Below are positions 41,281 through 53,192 of a stretch of DNA of 64,000 nucleotides, in pieces. The stretch spans positions 1,467,256-1,531,255 of the forward strand of contig LMJI01000001.1 in NCBI GenBank assembly GCA_001429255.1. The letters run 5' to 3'. Below the pieces are notes generated by a model. That model saw only the letters and a list, made by a program, of their open reading frames with translations. It ran no database searches and was not told the DNA's origin. Position 1 is the stretch's first letter; each line of letters starts with the position of its first letter. A program made the position numbers and the translations under genes. The DNA is from Cellulomonas sp. Root930. GTDB lineage: Bacteria; Actinomycetota; Actinomycetes; Actinomycetales; Cellulomonadaceae.

Positions 41281-42555
41281 TCACCGTGCCTCGGCGGCGA
41301 GCTGCGTCTGGGTGGTGAGCAGCGCGTCCAGGGTCGTCGGGTCCTCGACGAGCTCGAGCATCCCCGCCCACCAGGCACGCTGCACCTCCGCGGGCATGAG
41401 GTCGCCGGCGCCGAAGCGGGTGACCGCCGCCTGCGTGAGCTGCTCGGCGAGGGAGCGGGCGACCGGATCGGCGTAGGAGTCCGGCGGGACGTTCCGGTTG
41501 GCGGACGTGTAGCCGCCGAGCTCCACCCAGGCGGTCTGCGCGTCGGCGCCCGCGAGGTACGCGAGGAACGACCTGGCGGCGGGCGTGTCGGTCATCAGCA
41601 CGACGACGTCGCCGCCGACCGTGATCGCACCCGCGTAGCCGGGATCGGCCGCGGGGAACGGGAAGTAGTCGTAGCCGTCGCCCGGGACCAGGTCCGGGTA
41701 CGCCGCGGTGATGAACCCCTGCGCGAACGAGGCCATGGAGTACAGCTGGGCCGTCGGCGGCTCTGTGTACAGCGGCAGGACCCCGTCGGCGTCGCTCGTC
41801 GTGAGGATCGCCTCGGTGCCGCCCAGCACGTACCCCGGGGTGGTGACGAGCGCGGTGAACCGGTCGAACGCGCCGCGGACGCAGGCGTCGGTCCACGGGA
41901 TCTCGGCGGCGACCCACCGGTCGTACGGTTCCGGACCGCACGCGCCGAGCACCAGCTGGGCGATCCAGTCGGTGAGCGCCCAGCCGCTGCCCGGGCCCCT
42001 GGGGGCGACGACCGAGAACGGGCTGACGCCCGCCGCGACCATCTGGTCGGCCAGCGCCGTCAGGGCGTCCCACGTCTGGGGGACGTCGTAGCCGCCGGCC
42101 GCGAAGGTGCCGGGGGAGTACCAGATCGTCGCCTTGCTCGAGACCTTGGCGAACACCCCGTACAGCTCGCCGCCGTCGCTGCCGAGGTCGATCCAGGCGG
42201 GTGCGTAGTCCTCGTCGAACTGGTCGGCGTCCAGCGGGACCAGCACCCCCTCGTCGGCCAGGTCGTGCAGGAGGCCGGGGTTCGGCAGGACCGCGATGTC
42301 GGGCGGGTCGTCGGCCTCCAGGCGCGTGGCCAGGTCACGGGCGATGTCCTGCGAGCCCTGCCAGTCGACGACCGCGCCGGTGTCCTCCTCCCAGGTGGAC
42401 ACGACGGTCGTGAAGGCGTCGTGCTCGGGGCCGCTCCACAGCCCGACGACGTCGACGTGCTCGCCGGCGAGCTCGGGCTCCGGCGGGGTGCAGGCGGCGG
42501 TCGCGAGCGCGGCGAGCAGACCGAGGGTCAGTGCGGCCCTGCGACGACCGTTCAT
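41281..42555 (-). CDS. Extracellular solute-binding lipoprotein (ABC sugar-type)
   Basis: The 424-residue protein has a lipoprotein signal peptide ending LATAAC and the fold of cluster B/MalE-like binding proteins (HDAFTTVVSTWEEDTGAVVDW, PPDIAVLPNPGLLHDLADEG, GVFAKVSSKATIWYS, and a C-terminal AAVTRFGAGDLMPAEVQRAW). No permease or ATPase gene is adjacent, so it is an orphan receptor. Sugars or oligosaccharides are the likely ligand. Its stop is five bases from the LigB stop (convergent). Confidence 0.88.
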   Translation of the reverse strand: MNGRRRAALTLGLLAALATAACTPPEPELAGEHVDVVGLWSGPEHDAFTTVVSTWEEDTGAVVDWQGSQDIARDLATRLEADDPPDIAVLPNPGLLHDLADEGVLVPLDADQFDEDYAPAWIDLGSDGGELYGVFAKVSSKATIWYSPGTFAAGGYDVPQTWDALTALADQMVAAGVSPFSVVAPRGPGSGWALTDWIAQLVLGACGPEPYDRWVAAEIPWTDACVRGAFDRFTALVTTPGYVLGGTEAILTTSDADGVLPLYTEPPTAQLYSMASFAQGFITAAYPDLVPGDGYDYFPFPAADPGYAGAITVGGDVVVLMTDTPAARSFLAYLAGADAQTAWVELGGYTSANRNVPPDSYADPVARSLAEQLTQAAVTRFGAGDLMPAEVQRAWWAGMLELVEDPTTLDALLTTQTQLAAEAR

Positions 42556-42696
42556 CGTGGGTTCCTGGGGGATGGGCTCCGGAGCGCCTGCCGTCTCGCA
42601 ATGTACTCAGCAGGCCGCGGACGTAGCGTGGAGCGCGTCAGGTTCGTGCACTCGTCGACGTCGACGGCCGCACGGTCGCCGGGAACGGAACACACC

Positions 42697-43269
42697 ATGC
42701 CTCGCACCTACACGGTCGGCTACTTCGTCGGAAGCCTCTCGTCCACGTCCATCAACCGGATCCTGTCCAAGGCGCTCATCGGCCTCGCGCCGGACGACCT
42801 CGAGTTCGTCGAGCTCCCCATCGGCAACCTGCCCCTGTACAGCCCGGACTTCGACGCGGACTACCCGCCCGAGGCCGCGGCCCTCAAGGCGTCCATCGGC
42901 GCGGTGGACGCGGTCCTGTTCGTGTCCCCGGAGTACAACCGGTCCATCCCTGGCGCCCTGAAGAACGCCATCGACTGGGCGTCGCGACCCTGGGGGCAGA
43001 ACTCGTTCGACCACATGCCGGCCGCGGTCATCGGTGCGTCCATCGGTCAGATCGGCACCGCGGTGGGCCAGCAGAGCCTGCGCGCGGTGCTCAGCTTCTG
43101 CAACGCGCGCCAGATGACGTCGCCGGAGGCGTACATCCACTACTCGCCCGACGTGTTCACCCCCGACGGCGCGGTCCACGACGCGTCGACCGCCGACTTC
43201 CTGCGCGCGTTCATGACCGAGTTCCACGACCACCTGGTGCGGGTCCTCACCGTCCTGCCGCGCGGGTGA
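42697..43269 (+). CDS. NAD(P)H-dependent FMN reductase
   Basis: The 190-residue flavoprotein has the NADPH-dependent FMN reductase pattern: VGYFVGSLSSTSINRILSKA (FMN phosphate loop), LPLYSPDFDADYPPEA, and DAVLFVSPEYNRSIPGALKNAIDW with the usual P-E-Y-N. ATG 42697 is preceded by GGGAACGGAA. It probably reduces quinones, azo compounds or free FMN. No operon partner is evident except the DUF2314-like gene 19 bases downstream. Confidence 0.92.
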   Translation: MPRTYTVGYFVGSLSSTSINRILSKALIGLAPDDLEFVELPIGNLPLYSPDFDADYPPEAAALKASIGAVDAVLFVSPEYNRSIPGALKNAIDWASRPWGQNSFDHMPAAVIGASIGQIGTAVGQQSLRAVLSFCNARQMTSPEAYIHYSPDVFTPDGAVHDASTADFLRAFMTEFHDHLVRVLTVLPRG

Positions 43270-43288
43270 GCCGACCTATGCTCCCGGC

Positions 43289-43633
43289 GTGAACCTGTTC
43301 CGACGCTCGACCCCGTGGACCCTGGCCGACGCGGTCGACCGGCACGCCCGGGTGCCCGGGGCCGAGGCGACGTCGGCCCTCGAGGTCGGCGACGCGGTGA
43401 AGCTGGTGGTCGTGCCGCGCGACGGGCTCGAGGAGCGCGTCTGGGTCCGCGTGACCGCCGTCGGCGAGGAGGAGCTGGTCGGGAGCCTGCGGTCCGACCC
43501 CGCCGAGCTGCGCGGGCTGCACGCGGGCGACGCGGTCACGTTCGAGCGCCGGCACGTCCTCGCGATCGCCCGACGGCAGCCGTCCGACAGCCCCGAGACG
43601 CCGTCGGAGCCTGATGCTACGGTCGGAAAATGA
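43289..43633 (+). CDS. DUF2314-like small protein
   Basis: The 114-residue protein has the pattern DAVKLVVVPRDGLEERVWVRVTAVG, ELVGSLRSDPAELRGLHAGDAVTF, reminiscent of the DUF2314 family of small beta-rich proteins. It has no signal peptide. Its stop overlaps the start of the AraC-type regulator (ATGA at 43630-43633), indicating coupled translation. Role unknown. Confidence 0.65.
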   Translation: MNLFRRSTPWTLADAVDRHARVPGAEATSALEVGDAVKLVVVPRDGLEERVWVRVTAVGEEELVGSLRSDPAELRGLHAGDAVTFERRHVLAIARRQPSDSPETPSEPDATVGK

Positions 43634-44082
43634 CCCCGCAGGAGCTGGAGAACCTCGCTCACCTGCGCCGTGCCCGGGACCTGATCGACCGCGACTACGC
43701 CCAGCCGCTCGACGTCCCGACCATGGCCCAGAAGGCGCTGATGTCCCCCGCGCACTTCTCCCGGCAGTTCCGTGCGGCCTACGGCGAGACGCCCTACAGC
43801 TACCTGATGACCCGCCGGATCGAGCGCGCGATGGCGCTGCTGCGCGCGGGCATGAGCGTCACGGACGCGTGCATGGCGGTCGGGTGTACGTCGCTCGGCT
43901 CGTTCAGCTCGCGGTTCACCGAGATCGTCGGCGAGAGCCCCACGGCCTACCGGCGGCACGAGCACGCGGCGGTCAAGGCGATGCCCACCTGTGTGGTCAA
44001 GACGCACACGCGGCCGGCTCGGGACGGATCGAGCAGGACATCGAGCAGGATCAGAGAAGCGCCCGCCGAGGCGGCGTCCTAA
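43630..44082 (+). CDS. AraC-family transcriptional regulator, single-domain
   Basis: The 150-residue protein is almost only the AraC DNA-binding domain: first HTH (AQPLDVPTMAQKALMSPAHF, SRQFRAAYGETPYSYL) and second HTH (SVTDACMAVGCTSLGSFSSRF, TEIVGESPTAYRR). The C-terminal tail of about 40 residues is Arg/Ser-rich with no sensor domain. The VOC-family gene starts 11 bases downstream, a common arrangement in actinobacteria, and is its probable target. Confidence 0.92.
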   Translation: MTPQELENLAHLRRARDLIDRDYAQPLDVPTMAQKALMSPAHFSRQFRAAYGETPYSYLMTRRIERAMALLRAGMSVTDACMAVGCTSLGSFSSRFTEIVGESPTAYRRHEHAAVKAMPTCVVKTHTRPARDGSSRTSSRIREAPAEAAS

Positions 44083-44092
44083 CGTCGTCTCC

Positions 44093-44497
44093 ATGACGAT
44101 CTCACTCCAGTACACCAACGTCACCGTCAACGACGTCGACGAAGCGATCGCCTTCTACGGCGACGCCCTCGGCCTCAAGGTCCAGAACGACGTGTCCTCC
44201 GGCGAGCACCGCTGGGTGACCCTCGGCACCGACGCCCAGCCCGGCCTCGGCATCGTCCTGTCCGACCCGCACGCCGGCCGCTCCCAGGCGGACGGCGACG
44301 TGATGCAGGAGCTGCTCACCAAGGGCGTCCTGCCGATGCTCGTCTTCAGCACGGACGACCTCGATGCCACCTTCGAGACCCTGCGCTCCTCCGGCGCCGA
44401 GGTGCTCCAGGAGCCGATCCAGCAGGACTGGGGCCCGCGTGACTGCGCGTTCCGGGACCCGTCCGGGAACATGGTCCGGATCAACCAGTCCTCGTGA
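44093..44497 (+). CDS. VOC (glyoxalase/bleomycin-resistance) family protein
   Basis: The 134-residue protein has paired beta-alpha-beta-beta-beta modules (YTNVTVNDVDEAIAFYGDAL and MLVFSTDDLDATFETLRSSG) and ends with the GPRDCAFRDPSGNMVRINQ motif of the VOC family. A metal-binding Glu/His set is not obvious. It may bind or modify a small toxic compound. Its 3' end overlaps the convergent membrane protein gene by 17 bases. Confidence 0.92.
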   Translation: MTISLQYTNVTVNDVDEAIAFYGDALGLKVQNDVSSGEHRWVTLGTDAQPGLGIVLSDPHAGRSQADGDVMQELLTKGVLPMLVFSTDDLDATFETLRSSGAEVLQEPIQQDWGPRDCAFRDPSGNMVRINQSS

Positions 44498-45128
44498 CGC
44501 CGGCGCCGGGGTCGGTGAAGGTGCGACGGCCGTACTCGATCCACGCGCCGAGGTAGGCCAGGCCGCAGAGGGAGCCGACGACGGCTGTCACCGCGGCAGA
44601 CGCTCCGGCCGCGTTCGCGACCAGAGCGCCCAGGGTGCCGGCGACCAGCGCGTTCACCACGTTCACGAACATCGACGTGCTCCCGATGACGTGGCTCAGC
44701 GTCGACCGGCGCAAGCCCATCGTGTAGGTCCGCATCAGCCCGGCCCGGTCGTCGCCCCACGAGGTCACCAGGTACTCGGCGACGCCCGGGTCGAGGGCCA
44801 CGTACGCCGCGCGGATGCGGTTCATGCCGAGGATGAGGGCGCTGTCGTCGTGGCTCGCGTTCATCACGCGGACGGCCGTCAGCGTGCCGAGGATCAGCGC
44901 GACCGACGCGAGCCCGATCGACAGGATCCGGAACGGGGTGCCGAACCCGGAGGTCTGCGCCACGAGCGCCAGCACCACGAGCGACGCCGAGACGACAGTC
45001 AGGTGGATGGTGATCCGGCTCATGACCTCGGACCACAGGGTGCTGCGTGTACCCAGCAGGCTCCAGTGCTCCGTGGCCAGGATCTGGGCGCGCACGGCCG
45101 GGGACGGGATCACGGGCGGCTCGGACAT
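44481..45128 (-). CDS. Membrane protein with four helices, unknown function
   Basis: The 215-residue protein has about four transmembrane helices in two pairs (TIHLTVVSASLVVLALVAQT with ILSIGLASVALILGTLTAV, and SMFVNVVNALVAGTLGALVA with AVTAVVGSLCGLAYLGAWIE) and a charged cytoplasmic middle (SHDDSALILGMNRIRAAYVA). I do not recognise a named family. It is alone on the - strand between VOC and a secreted protein gene. Confidence 0.75.
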   Translation of the reverse strand: MSEPPVIPSPAVRAQILATEHWSLLGTRSTLWSEVMSRITIHLTVVSASLVVLALVAQTSGFGTPFRILSIGLASVALILGTLTAVRVMNASHDDSALILGMNRIRAAYVALDPGVAEYLVTSWGDDRAGLMRTYTMGLRRSTLSHVIGSTSMFVNVVNALVAGTLGALVANAAGASAAVTAVVGSLCGLAYLGAWIEYGRRTFTDPGAGVTRTG

Positions 45129-45237
45129 CGTCGTCTCCCTCCGGCGCTGGGAGCCACGCTAGGGGGTTGACCACCGCGGCGGAACGGGTCGACGCTGGGC
45201 GGACGCAGGTCCCGTCGACGTGGCCTGGGAGGACACG

Positions 45238-45978
45238 ATGACGTTCCTCATGCACCGACCCCGTAGGACCCGAGCACGCGTGCTGGTCCTGGCGCTCCTG
45301 CTCCTCGCCCTCGTCGCGCCCGCCGGCCCGGCCCTGGCGCACGACCGCAGCGACCACCTGTACGGCACGACGGGAGCCGAGTTCTGGCAGTGGGCCCTGG
45401 CGCAGCCGGCTGCGACCAACCCGCTGACGGACACGACCGGAGAGTTCTGCGACGAGGGGCAGCGCGGCCGGACCTGGTTCCTCGCCGGCTCGCTCGTCGG
45501 CCCCGTCACCCGCGAGTGCACGATCCCGTACGGGAAGAAGGTCGTGTTCCCCGTGGTGAACCTCGGCGCCTTCGCGTTCCCGGACGACCCGCCCGAGCAA
45601 CGGACCGAGGAGTACCTGCGGGCCCAGGTCGCGGGGTTCAAGGACGCGGCCACGGGGCTGCGCGTGACGGTGGACGGCACCGTGCTGCGCCGCAGCGAGC
45701 TCCGCTACGAGGAGTCGCGCCTCTTCTCGGTGCCGATGCCGGACGACAACCTGTTCGCCGCGCTCGGCGTGCCGGGTCTGCCCGACGGCCCGTTCCTCCT
45801 GGGTCCCTGCGTCGACGCCGGCTACTACGTGACGCTGCGGTCTCTGCGGCCGGGCGCGCACACCGTCCACATCGAAGGCGTCATCGAGGCGGCCGACCCG
45901 GCCCAGAACACCGTCGTCGACGTCACCTACGAGCTCACGGTGCAGCGGACGAGAGGTCCCGGGCAGCACGGCGGCTGA
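45238..45978 (+). CDS. Secreted protein of unknown function
   Basis: From ATG 45238 (GGGAGG at 45228-45233) the 246-residue product has a Sec signal peptide (VLVLALLLLALVAPAGPALA), so it is exported. The mature part has EFWQWALAQPAATNP, FCDEGQRGRTWFLAGS and PCVDAGYYVTLRSLRPG, with three conserved-looking cysteines, and ends in a beta-rich HTVHIEGVIEAAD. This is a conserved family with no established role. A GTG at 45220 is less likely. Confidence 0.8.
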   Translation: MTFLMHRPRRTRARVLVLALLLLALVAPAGPALAHDRSDHLYGTTGAEFWQWALAQPAATNPLTDTTGEFCDEGQRGRTWFLAGSLVGPVTRECTIPYGKKVVFPVVNLGAFAFPDDPPEQRTEEYLRAQVAGFKDAATGLRVTVDGTVLRRSELRYEESRLFSVPMPDDNLFAALGVPGLPDGPFLLGPCVDAGYYVTLRSLRPGAHTVHIEGVIEAADPAQNTVVDVTYELTVQRTRGPGQHGG

Positions 45979-46032
45979 CCGGGTGGGCTAGCGTCAGCGC
46001 GTGCACCCCGCCCGCTCGGCCCGGCCCGGTCG

Positions 46033-47277
46033 ATGAGCACCGCCACCGTGATCGGCGGCGGGCCGGCGGGGCTGATCGCCGCCGAGGTGCTGGCCCGCGA
46101 GGGTGTGACGGTCACGGTCTACGACCGGATGCCCTCGCCCGGCCGCAAGTTCCTCCTGGCCGGTCACGGCGGACTGAACATCACGCACTCCGAGGATCGC
46201 GACCCGTTCCTGGCGCGGTACGGCGCCGCCGCCGAGCACCTCGCGCCGATGCTCGACGTGTTCGGCCCGCAGGACCTGCGCGACTGGTGCGCCGGCCTGG
46301 GCGAGCCGACCTTCGTCGGGTCGAGCGGGCGGGTGTTCCCGCGGTCGTTCCGCGCCACCCCGCTGGTCCGCGCCTGGCTGGCGCGCCTGGCCGACCTCGG
46401 CGTCCGGATCGAGCGGCGGCACCGGTGGCTCGGCTGGACGGAGCACCCCGGTGGCCTGCGATTCACCGGGGCCGACGGGGCGGAGATCGAGGTCACGACC
46501 GACGTGGTGATCTTCGCGCTCGGCGGGGCGTCGTGGCCGCGGCTCGGCTCGGACGGCGGCTGGCTCGGCCCGTTCTCCGAGCGCGGCGTGGCGGTCACAC
46601 CGTTGCGGCCGGCGAACGTCGGGGTGCGCGTCGACTGGACGAGCACGTTCGCGGAGCGGTTCGAGGGGACTCCGCTCAAGCACGTGGCCCTGAGCGTCCG
46701 CGGCCACACCGCCCGGCCGGCACGCGGCGACGCGATGGTGACCCGCACCGGGCTCGAGGGCGGCCCGGTCTACGCGACCGGCGCCGCGATCCGCGACGCC
46801 GTCGACGCCGACGGGCACTGCGTCCTCGAGGTCGACCTCCGACCCGATCTGACCGTCGAGCAGCTCACCGAGCGCCTCCAGGAGCGCCGCCGCCCGAAGG
46901 ACTCCGGCTCCACCTGGCTCCGCCGCTCGATCGCCCTCGACCCGGTCGGCATCTCGCTGCTGCGCGAGTCCAGCGGGGGACCGCTGCCGAGCGACGCCGC
47001 CACGACGGCTGCGCTGGTCAAGGCCGTGCCGGTGGTGGTGACCGCACCGATGCCGATCGGCCGCGCGATCTCGACCGCGGGGGGGATCGCGTGGGACGAG
47101 GTCGACGAGTCGCTGATGCTGCGCCGCCTGCCGGGCACGTTCGTCGCGGGGGAGATGCTCGACTGGGAGGCGCCCACCGGCGGCTACCTGCTGCAGGCGT
47201 CGTTCAGCACCGGGGTCGTCGCGGCGCAGGGGGCGGTCGCGTGGCTCTCACGTCCGACCGACCGTGAGACCGCCTAG
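46033..47277 (+). CDS. TIGR03862-type flavoprotein (BaiN/HI0933-like)
   Basis: The 414-residue flavoprotein has an N-terminal FAD-binding motif (VIGGGPAGLIAAEVLAREG) and the GRKFLLAGHGGLNITHSE loop that identifies the HI0933/BaiN family, and a C-terminal FAD segment (AISTAGGIAWDEVDESLMLR, then GEMLDWEAPTGGYLLQASFS). Members reduce unknown substrates with FAD; BaiN acts in bile-acid metabolism. ATG 46033 begins the Rossmann strand. Overlaps the convergent membrane protein gene by four bases. Confidence 0.92.
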   Translation: MSTATVIGGGPAGLIAAEVLAREGVTVTVYDRMPSPGRKFLLAGHGGLNITHSEDRDPFLARYGAAAEHLAPMLDVFGPQDLRDWCAGLGEPTFVGSSGRVFPRSFRATPLVRAWLARLADLGVRIERRHRWLGWTEHPGGLRFTGADGAEIEVTTDVVIFALGGASWPRLGSDGGWLGPFSERGVAVTPLRPANVGVRVDWTSTFAERFEGTPLKHVALSVRGHTARPARGDAMVTRTGLEGGPVYATGAAIRDAVDADGHCVLEVDLRPDLTVEQLTERLQERRRPKDSGSTWLRRSIALDPVGISLLRESSGGPLPSDAATTAALVKAVPVVVTAPMPIGRAISTAGGIAWDEVDESLMLRRLPGTFVAGEMLDWEAPTGGYLLQASFSTGVVAAQGAVAWLSRPTDRETA

Positions 47278-48542
47278 GCGTTGCGAGCGCGCGGGCGCAC
47301 GGGTCGGGTCGGAACCGCGCGGGCGAGGCCGACGAGCCGGAACACGGTGTACCCGGCAAGCCCGAGGCTGATGGCGGAGAACAGCACGACGAGGGTCACG
47401 TCGGTCACCGGCCACGCGATCCACACGGTGAAGAACACGTAGCCGAGCCCGAGCCAGAAGCACGAGCGGATCATCGCGAACGACGGGGTCCACCCCGCCA
47501 GGTACGCCGTCGTCAGGAGGTCGGTGAGCCGGCTGCTGCGCACCGGCAGGAGAGACAGGGCGGTCTCCGTCGCCGTCGGCTGCCCGACCGCCTCGTCGGT
47601 GGACGACGTCGCCGACAGCGCCTCTCCGACAAAGCTCGGACGCAGCGACCGGGCCACGTACACGAACGACAGCGCGGCGAGCGGCCACGCCGTGAGCGGG
47701 AACATGACGACGACCCAGCCGAAGATCGCGGCGAGCACCGGCACGAGCAGGACGACGACCGCGACGAGCTTGAGCGGGTTCTCCTGCAGGTCCACCACTC
47801 CCACGCTCTGCGACAGCGGCACGTCTGCGAGCCCGATCGGGTCGCGGTCGGAGAGGGCGACCGGAAGGGCAGCGGCGACGGCCAGGATCACGAGCCAGAG
47901 CGCCAGCCAGACGATGCCGAGGGCGAGGTAGCCGAAGGGCCGCAGGAGCAGCCGCCCCGTGGGGAGGTTCTCGTTCGGCAGGAGCGTGCGCGCGGGCCCG
48001 CGGACGAAGGTGACGACCATCGCCCAGCCGACCCCGGCGACGATCGCGCAGACGCCGATGAGGATGCCGTACATCGCCCCGCCCGCCGGGGAGTCGTCGA
48101 CCTCGTACGTGCGGAACGCCACACCGGTCGACCAGAGCACTGCGAGCGCGACGAGCGCCGCCGTGAAGAGCACGCCGCAGAGCGCGAAGAGGATCACGTC
48201 GTTCCGGGCGCGCAGTCGCGCTCGGAACGCGGTGCCCCCGAACGGCGCGGCGGACAGCAGGCCGGCAGCTCCGAAGAGGACCGCGAGCACGCCCGCCGCC
48301 AGCACGACCACCGACTGCGCCGTCCAGGCGCCCGGCCCCGCGAGAACCCAGGCGTTGCGGTCGTCCCCGCCGAAGGTGCCGGGGAACGGCGAGCCGTGCG
48401 CGCCGAGCCAGACCAGGTAGAGCCCGCCGACGACGAGGGCGCCACGCAGGGCGATCCCGCTCGTCGACAAGGGCTCGTCGGCCGAGGTCCGTGGCCCTGC
48501 CGGGACGTTCGGGCGCTGCCGTGCTCGGTGATCCGTGGCCAC
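47274..48542 (-). CDS. Polytopic membrane protein of unknown function
   Basis: GTG 48542 is preceded by GAGGAG at a good distance, so the Cys/Arg-rich open sequence upstream of it is left out. The 422-residue protein has about ten transmembrane helices (GALVVGGLYLVWLGA early, ILFALCGVLFTAALVALAVL, then VYILIGVC-type segments and LVVLFSAISLGLAGYTVFRL near the end). I recognise no transporter motif. It could be a transporter, channel or polymer-export component. Confidence 0.75.
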   Translation of the reverse strand: MATDHRARQRPNVPAGPRTSADEPLSTSGIALRGALVVGGLYLVWLGAHGSPFPGTFGGDDRNAWVLAGPGAWTAQSVVVLAAGVLAVLFGAAGLLSAAPFGGTAFRARLRARNDVILFALCGVLFTAALVALAVLWSTGVAFRTYEVDDSPAGGAMYGILIGVCAIVAGVGWAMVVTFVRGPARTLLPNENLPTGRLLLRPFGYLALGIVWLALWLVILAVAAALPVALSDRDPIGLADVPLSQSVGVVDLQENPLKLVAVVVLLVPVLAAIFGWVVVMFPLTAWPLAALSFVYVARSLRPSFVGEALSATSSTDEAVGQPTATETALSLLPVRSSRLTDLLTTAYLAGWTPSFAMIRSCFWLGLGYVFFTVWIAWPVTDVTLVVLFSAISLGLAGYTVFRLVGLARAVPTRPVRPRARNA

Positions 48543-48760
48543 GGAGACTCCTCGTGCGGGTGGTGGGTGCAGCGGATCGCGCGCAGCAAACACGCACCTC
48601 AAGGCGCAAGGGCAGCACACCGTAACCGACCGAGCCCGGCGCGGACGCACCCGACCGGCTCGGGTGGGCGTACGTTCGCGCGGTCCCCGAACGAACCGAT
48701 GAGCGCAGGTCGCACCGCGGCCCGAGGCTCACTCGAGGGGTTCGATCCTTGGAGGACTCC

Positions 48761-50086
48761 GTGATCCGCCGTGCCCGCCTTCTCCTCGTCGTGCTCGTCG
48801 GCCTCACCATGACCGGGGTGTCGGCCTGCGGGTCGGTCGACGCCGGGTCGGAGGCCGCCGCGGAGTTCCGGCTGTGGATGGCCGACACCGAGCACGTCGA
48901 CAGCCTGGACCTGAACTCCAACAACGACCTGCCCTGGAGCGGCACCCTGTGGGCGGGCGCCGTCGTCGACCCGGACGCGACCGTGTCGCAGGTCGCCGAC
49001 GTCGCGCGTCGCGCCACCAGCTTCGAGTCCCGCGCGTCGGCGACGTTCACGATCGGGTACACGAGGGGCGACTTCGTCGCCCGGTTCGCCGTGTTCCCCG
49101 GGGCACCCGCGGCCAACCTCGCGATGATCCAGCTCGCCGACCACGTCGACCGGAGCACCGCGGCGACGGAGTTCACCGCCGCGGAAGCCTCCGGACGTTC
49201 TGAGGGCGGCGTGACGGTGACCGCTCCGGACGGCTTCCTCGTCGTCTTCGACCAGCTCCGCACCCTTCTCGCGGCCAAGGACGTGCGGGCGGGGGAGCTG
49301 CTGACGGTCCGGGACGCGGCGGAGACGTTCTCCATCGTCGCGGACCGCACCAGCGGCGCGACCGGCCCGCGTGCCGCGTTCGAGGCGGTGCTCGCCGCGT
49401 TCCCCGTCACGGCGGCCCAGCTCACGGACACCACGCTGGACGTGCGGGTGGCCGTCGACGAGACGCCCGAGGTCGAGGCTCTCGCTCGCCGAGCGGCGCC
49501 GGCAGTGCGCACGACCGTGCAGTTCGGGAACGTCACGAGGACCGGCCAGGGCGACTACACGGCGGCCGATGCGCTGCTCGCGGAGCTGACCGCGGCAGGA
49601 CCCGTCGTGGGCGCCGTGCTCTCCCCGGACTCCGCGCAGGTCACCGTCGCCGACCTGCTCACCCTGCGCGCGATGTACGTCGCGGTCGGGGACGGCCCGC
49701 AGTACGACGGTGTCGCGCTGACGATCCGGACGGCCGGCGACCGGTTCGCGGTGTCCTCGTACGACGGGCAGCCGGCGGCGTACCTGCCCGTCCTCAACGC
49801 GCTCTCCGCACCGGCGTGGGCCACTCTCCTGACAGCCGCGACGGTGGACGCGAACGGGCTGGACGTGAGGACGGCGGACCTCACGCTCGAGCAGGCCCGC
49901 GACCTCGGCGCGGTGCTGGCGGGCGCTCCCGCCGGCGTCGAGATCGAGGTGCGTCCGGGGACCGGGATCGGGTTCCGGCTGGTCACCTCCGCCGGGCTCA
50001 CGCTGGACAGCCTCGACACCTTCGGCGAGCCGACGGGGACCGAGGGGGAGCTGCTGGTGGCGTTCGTCGACGGCTGGGGCGCGACG

Positions 50087-50092
<6 letters not shown>
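48761..50092 (+). CDS. Lipoprotein of unknown function
   Basis: GTG 48761 follows GGAGG (48751-48755) and directly starts a lipoprotein signal peptide with lipobox GVSAC, supporting this start over an upstream TTG at 48749. The 443-residue product is rich in Ala, Val and Thr with repeated beta-alpha units (TVSQVADVARRATSFESRAS, GELLTVRDAAETFSIVADRT and a third similar stretch), suggesting three or more copies of a small domain on the cell surface. Family unknown. Confidence 0.75.
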
Positions 50093-53192
<3,100 letters not shown>
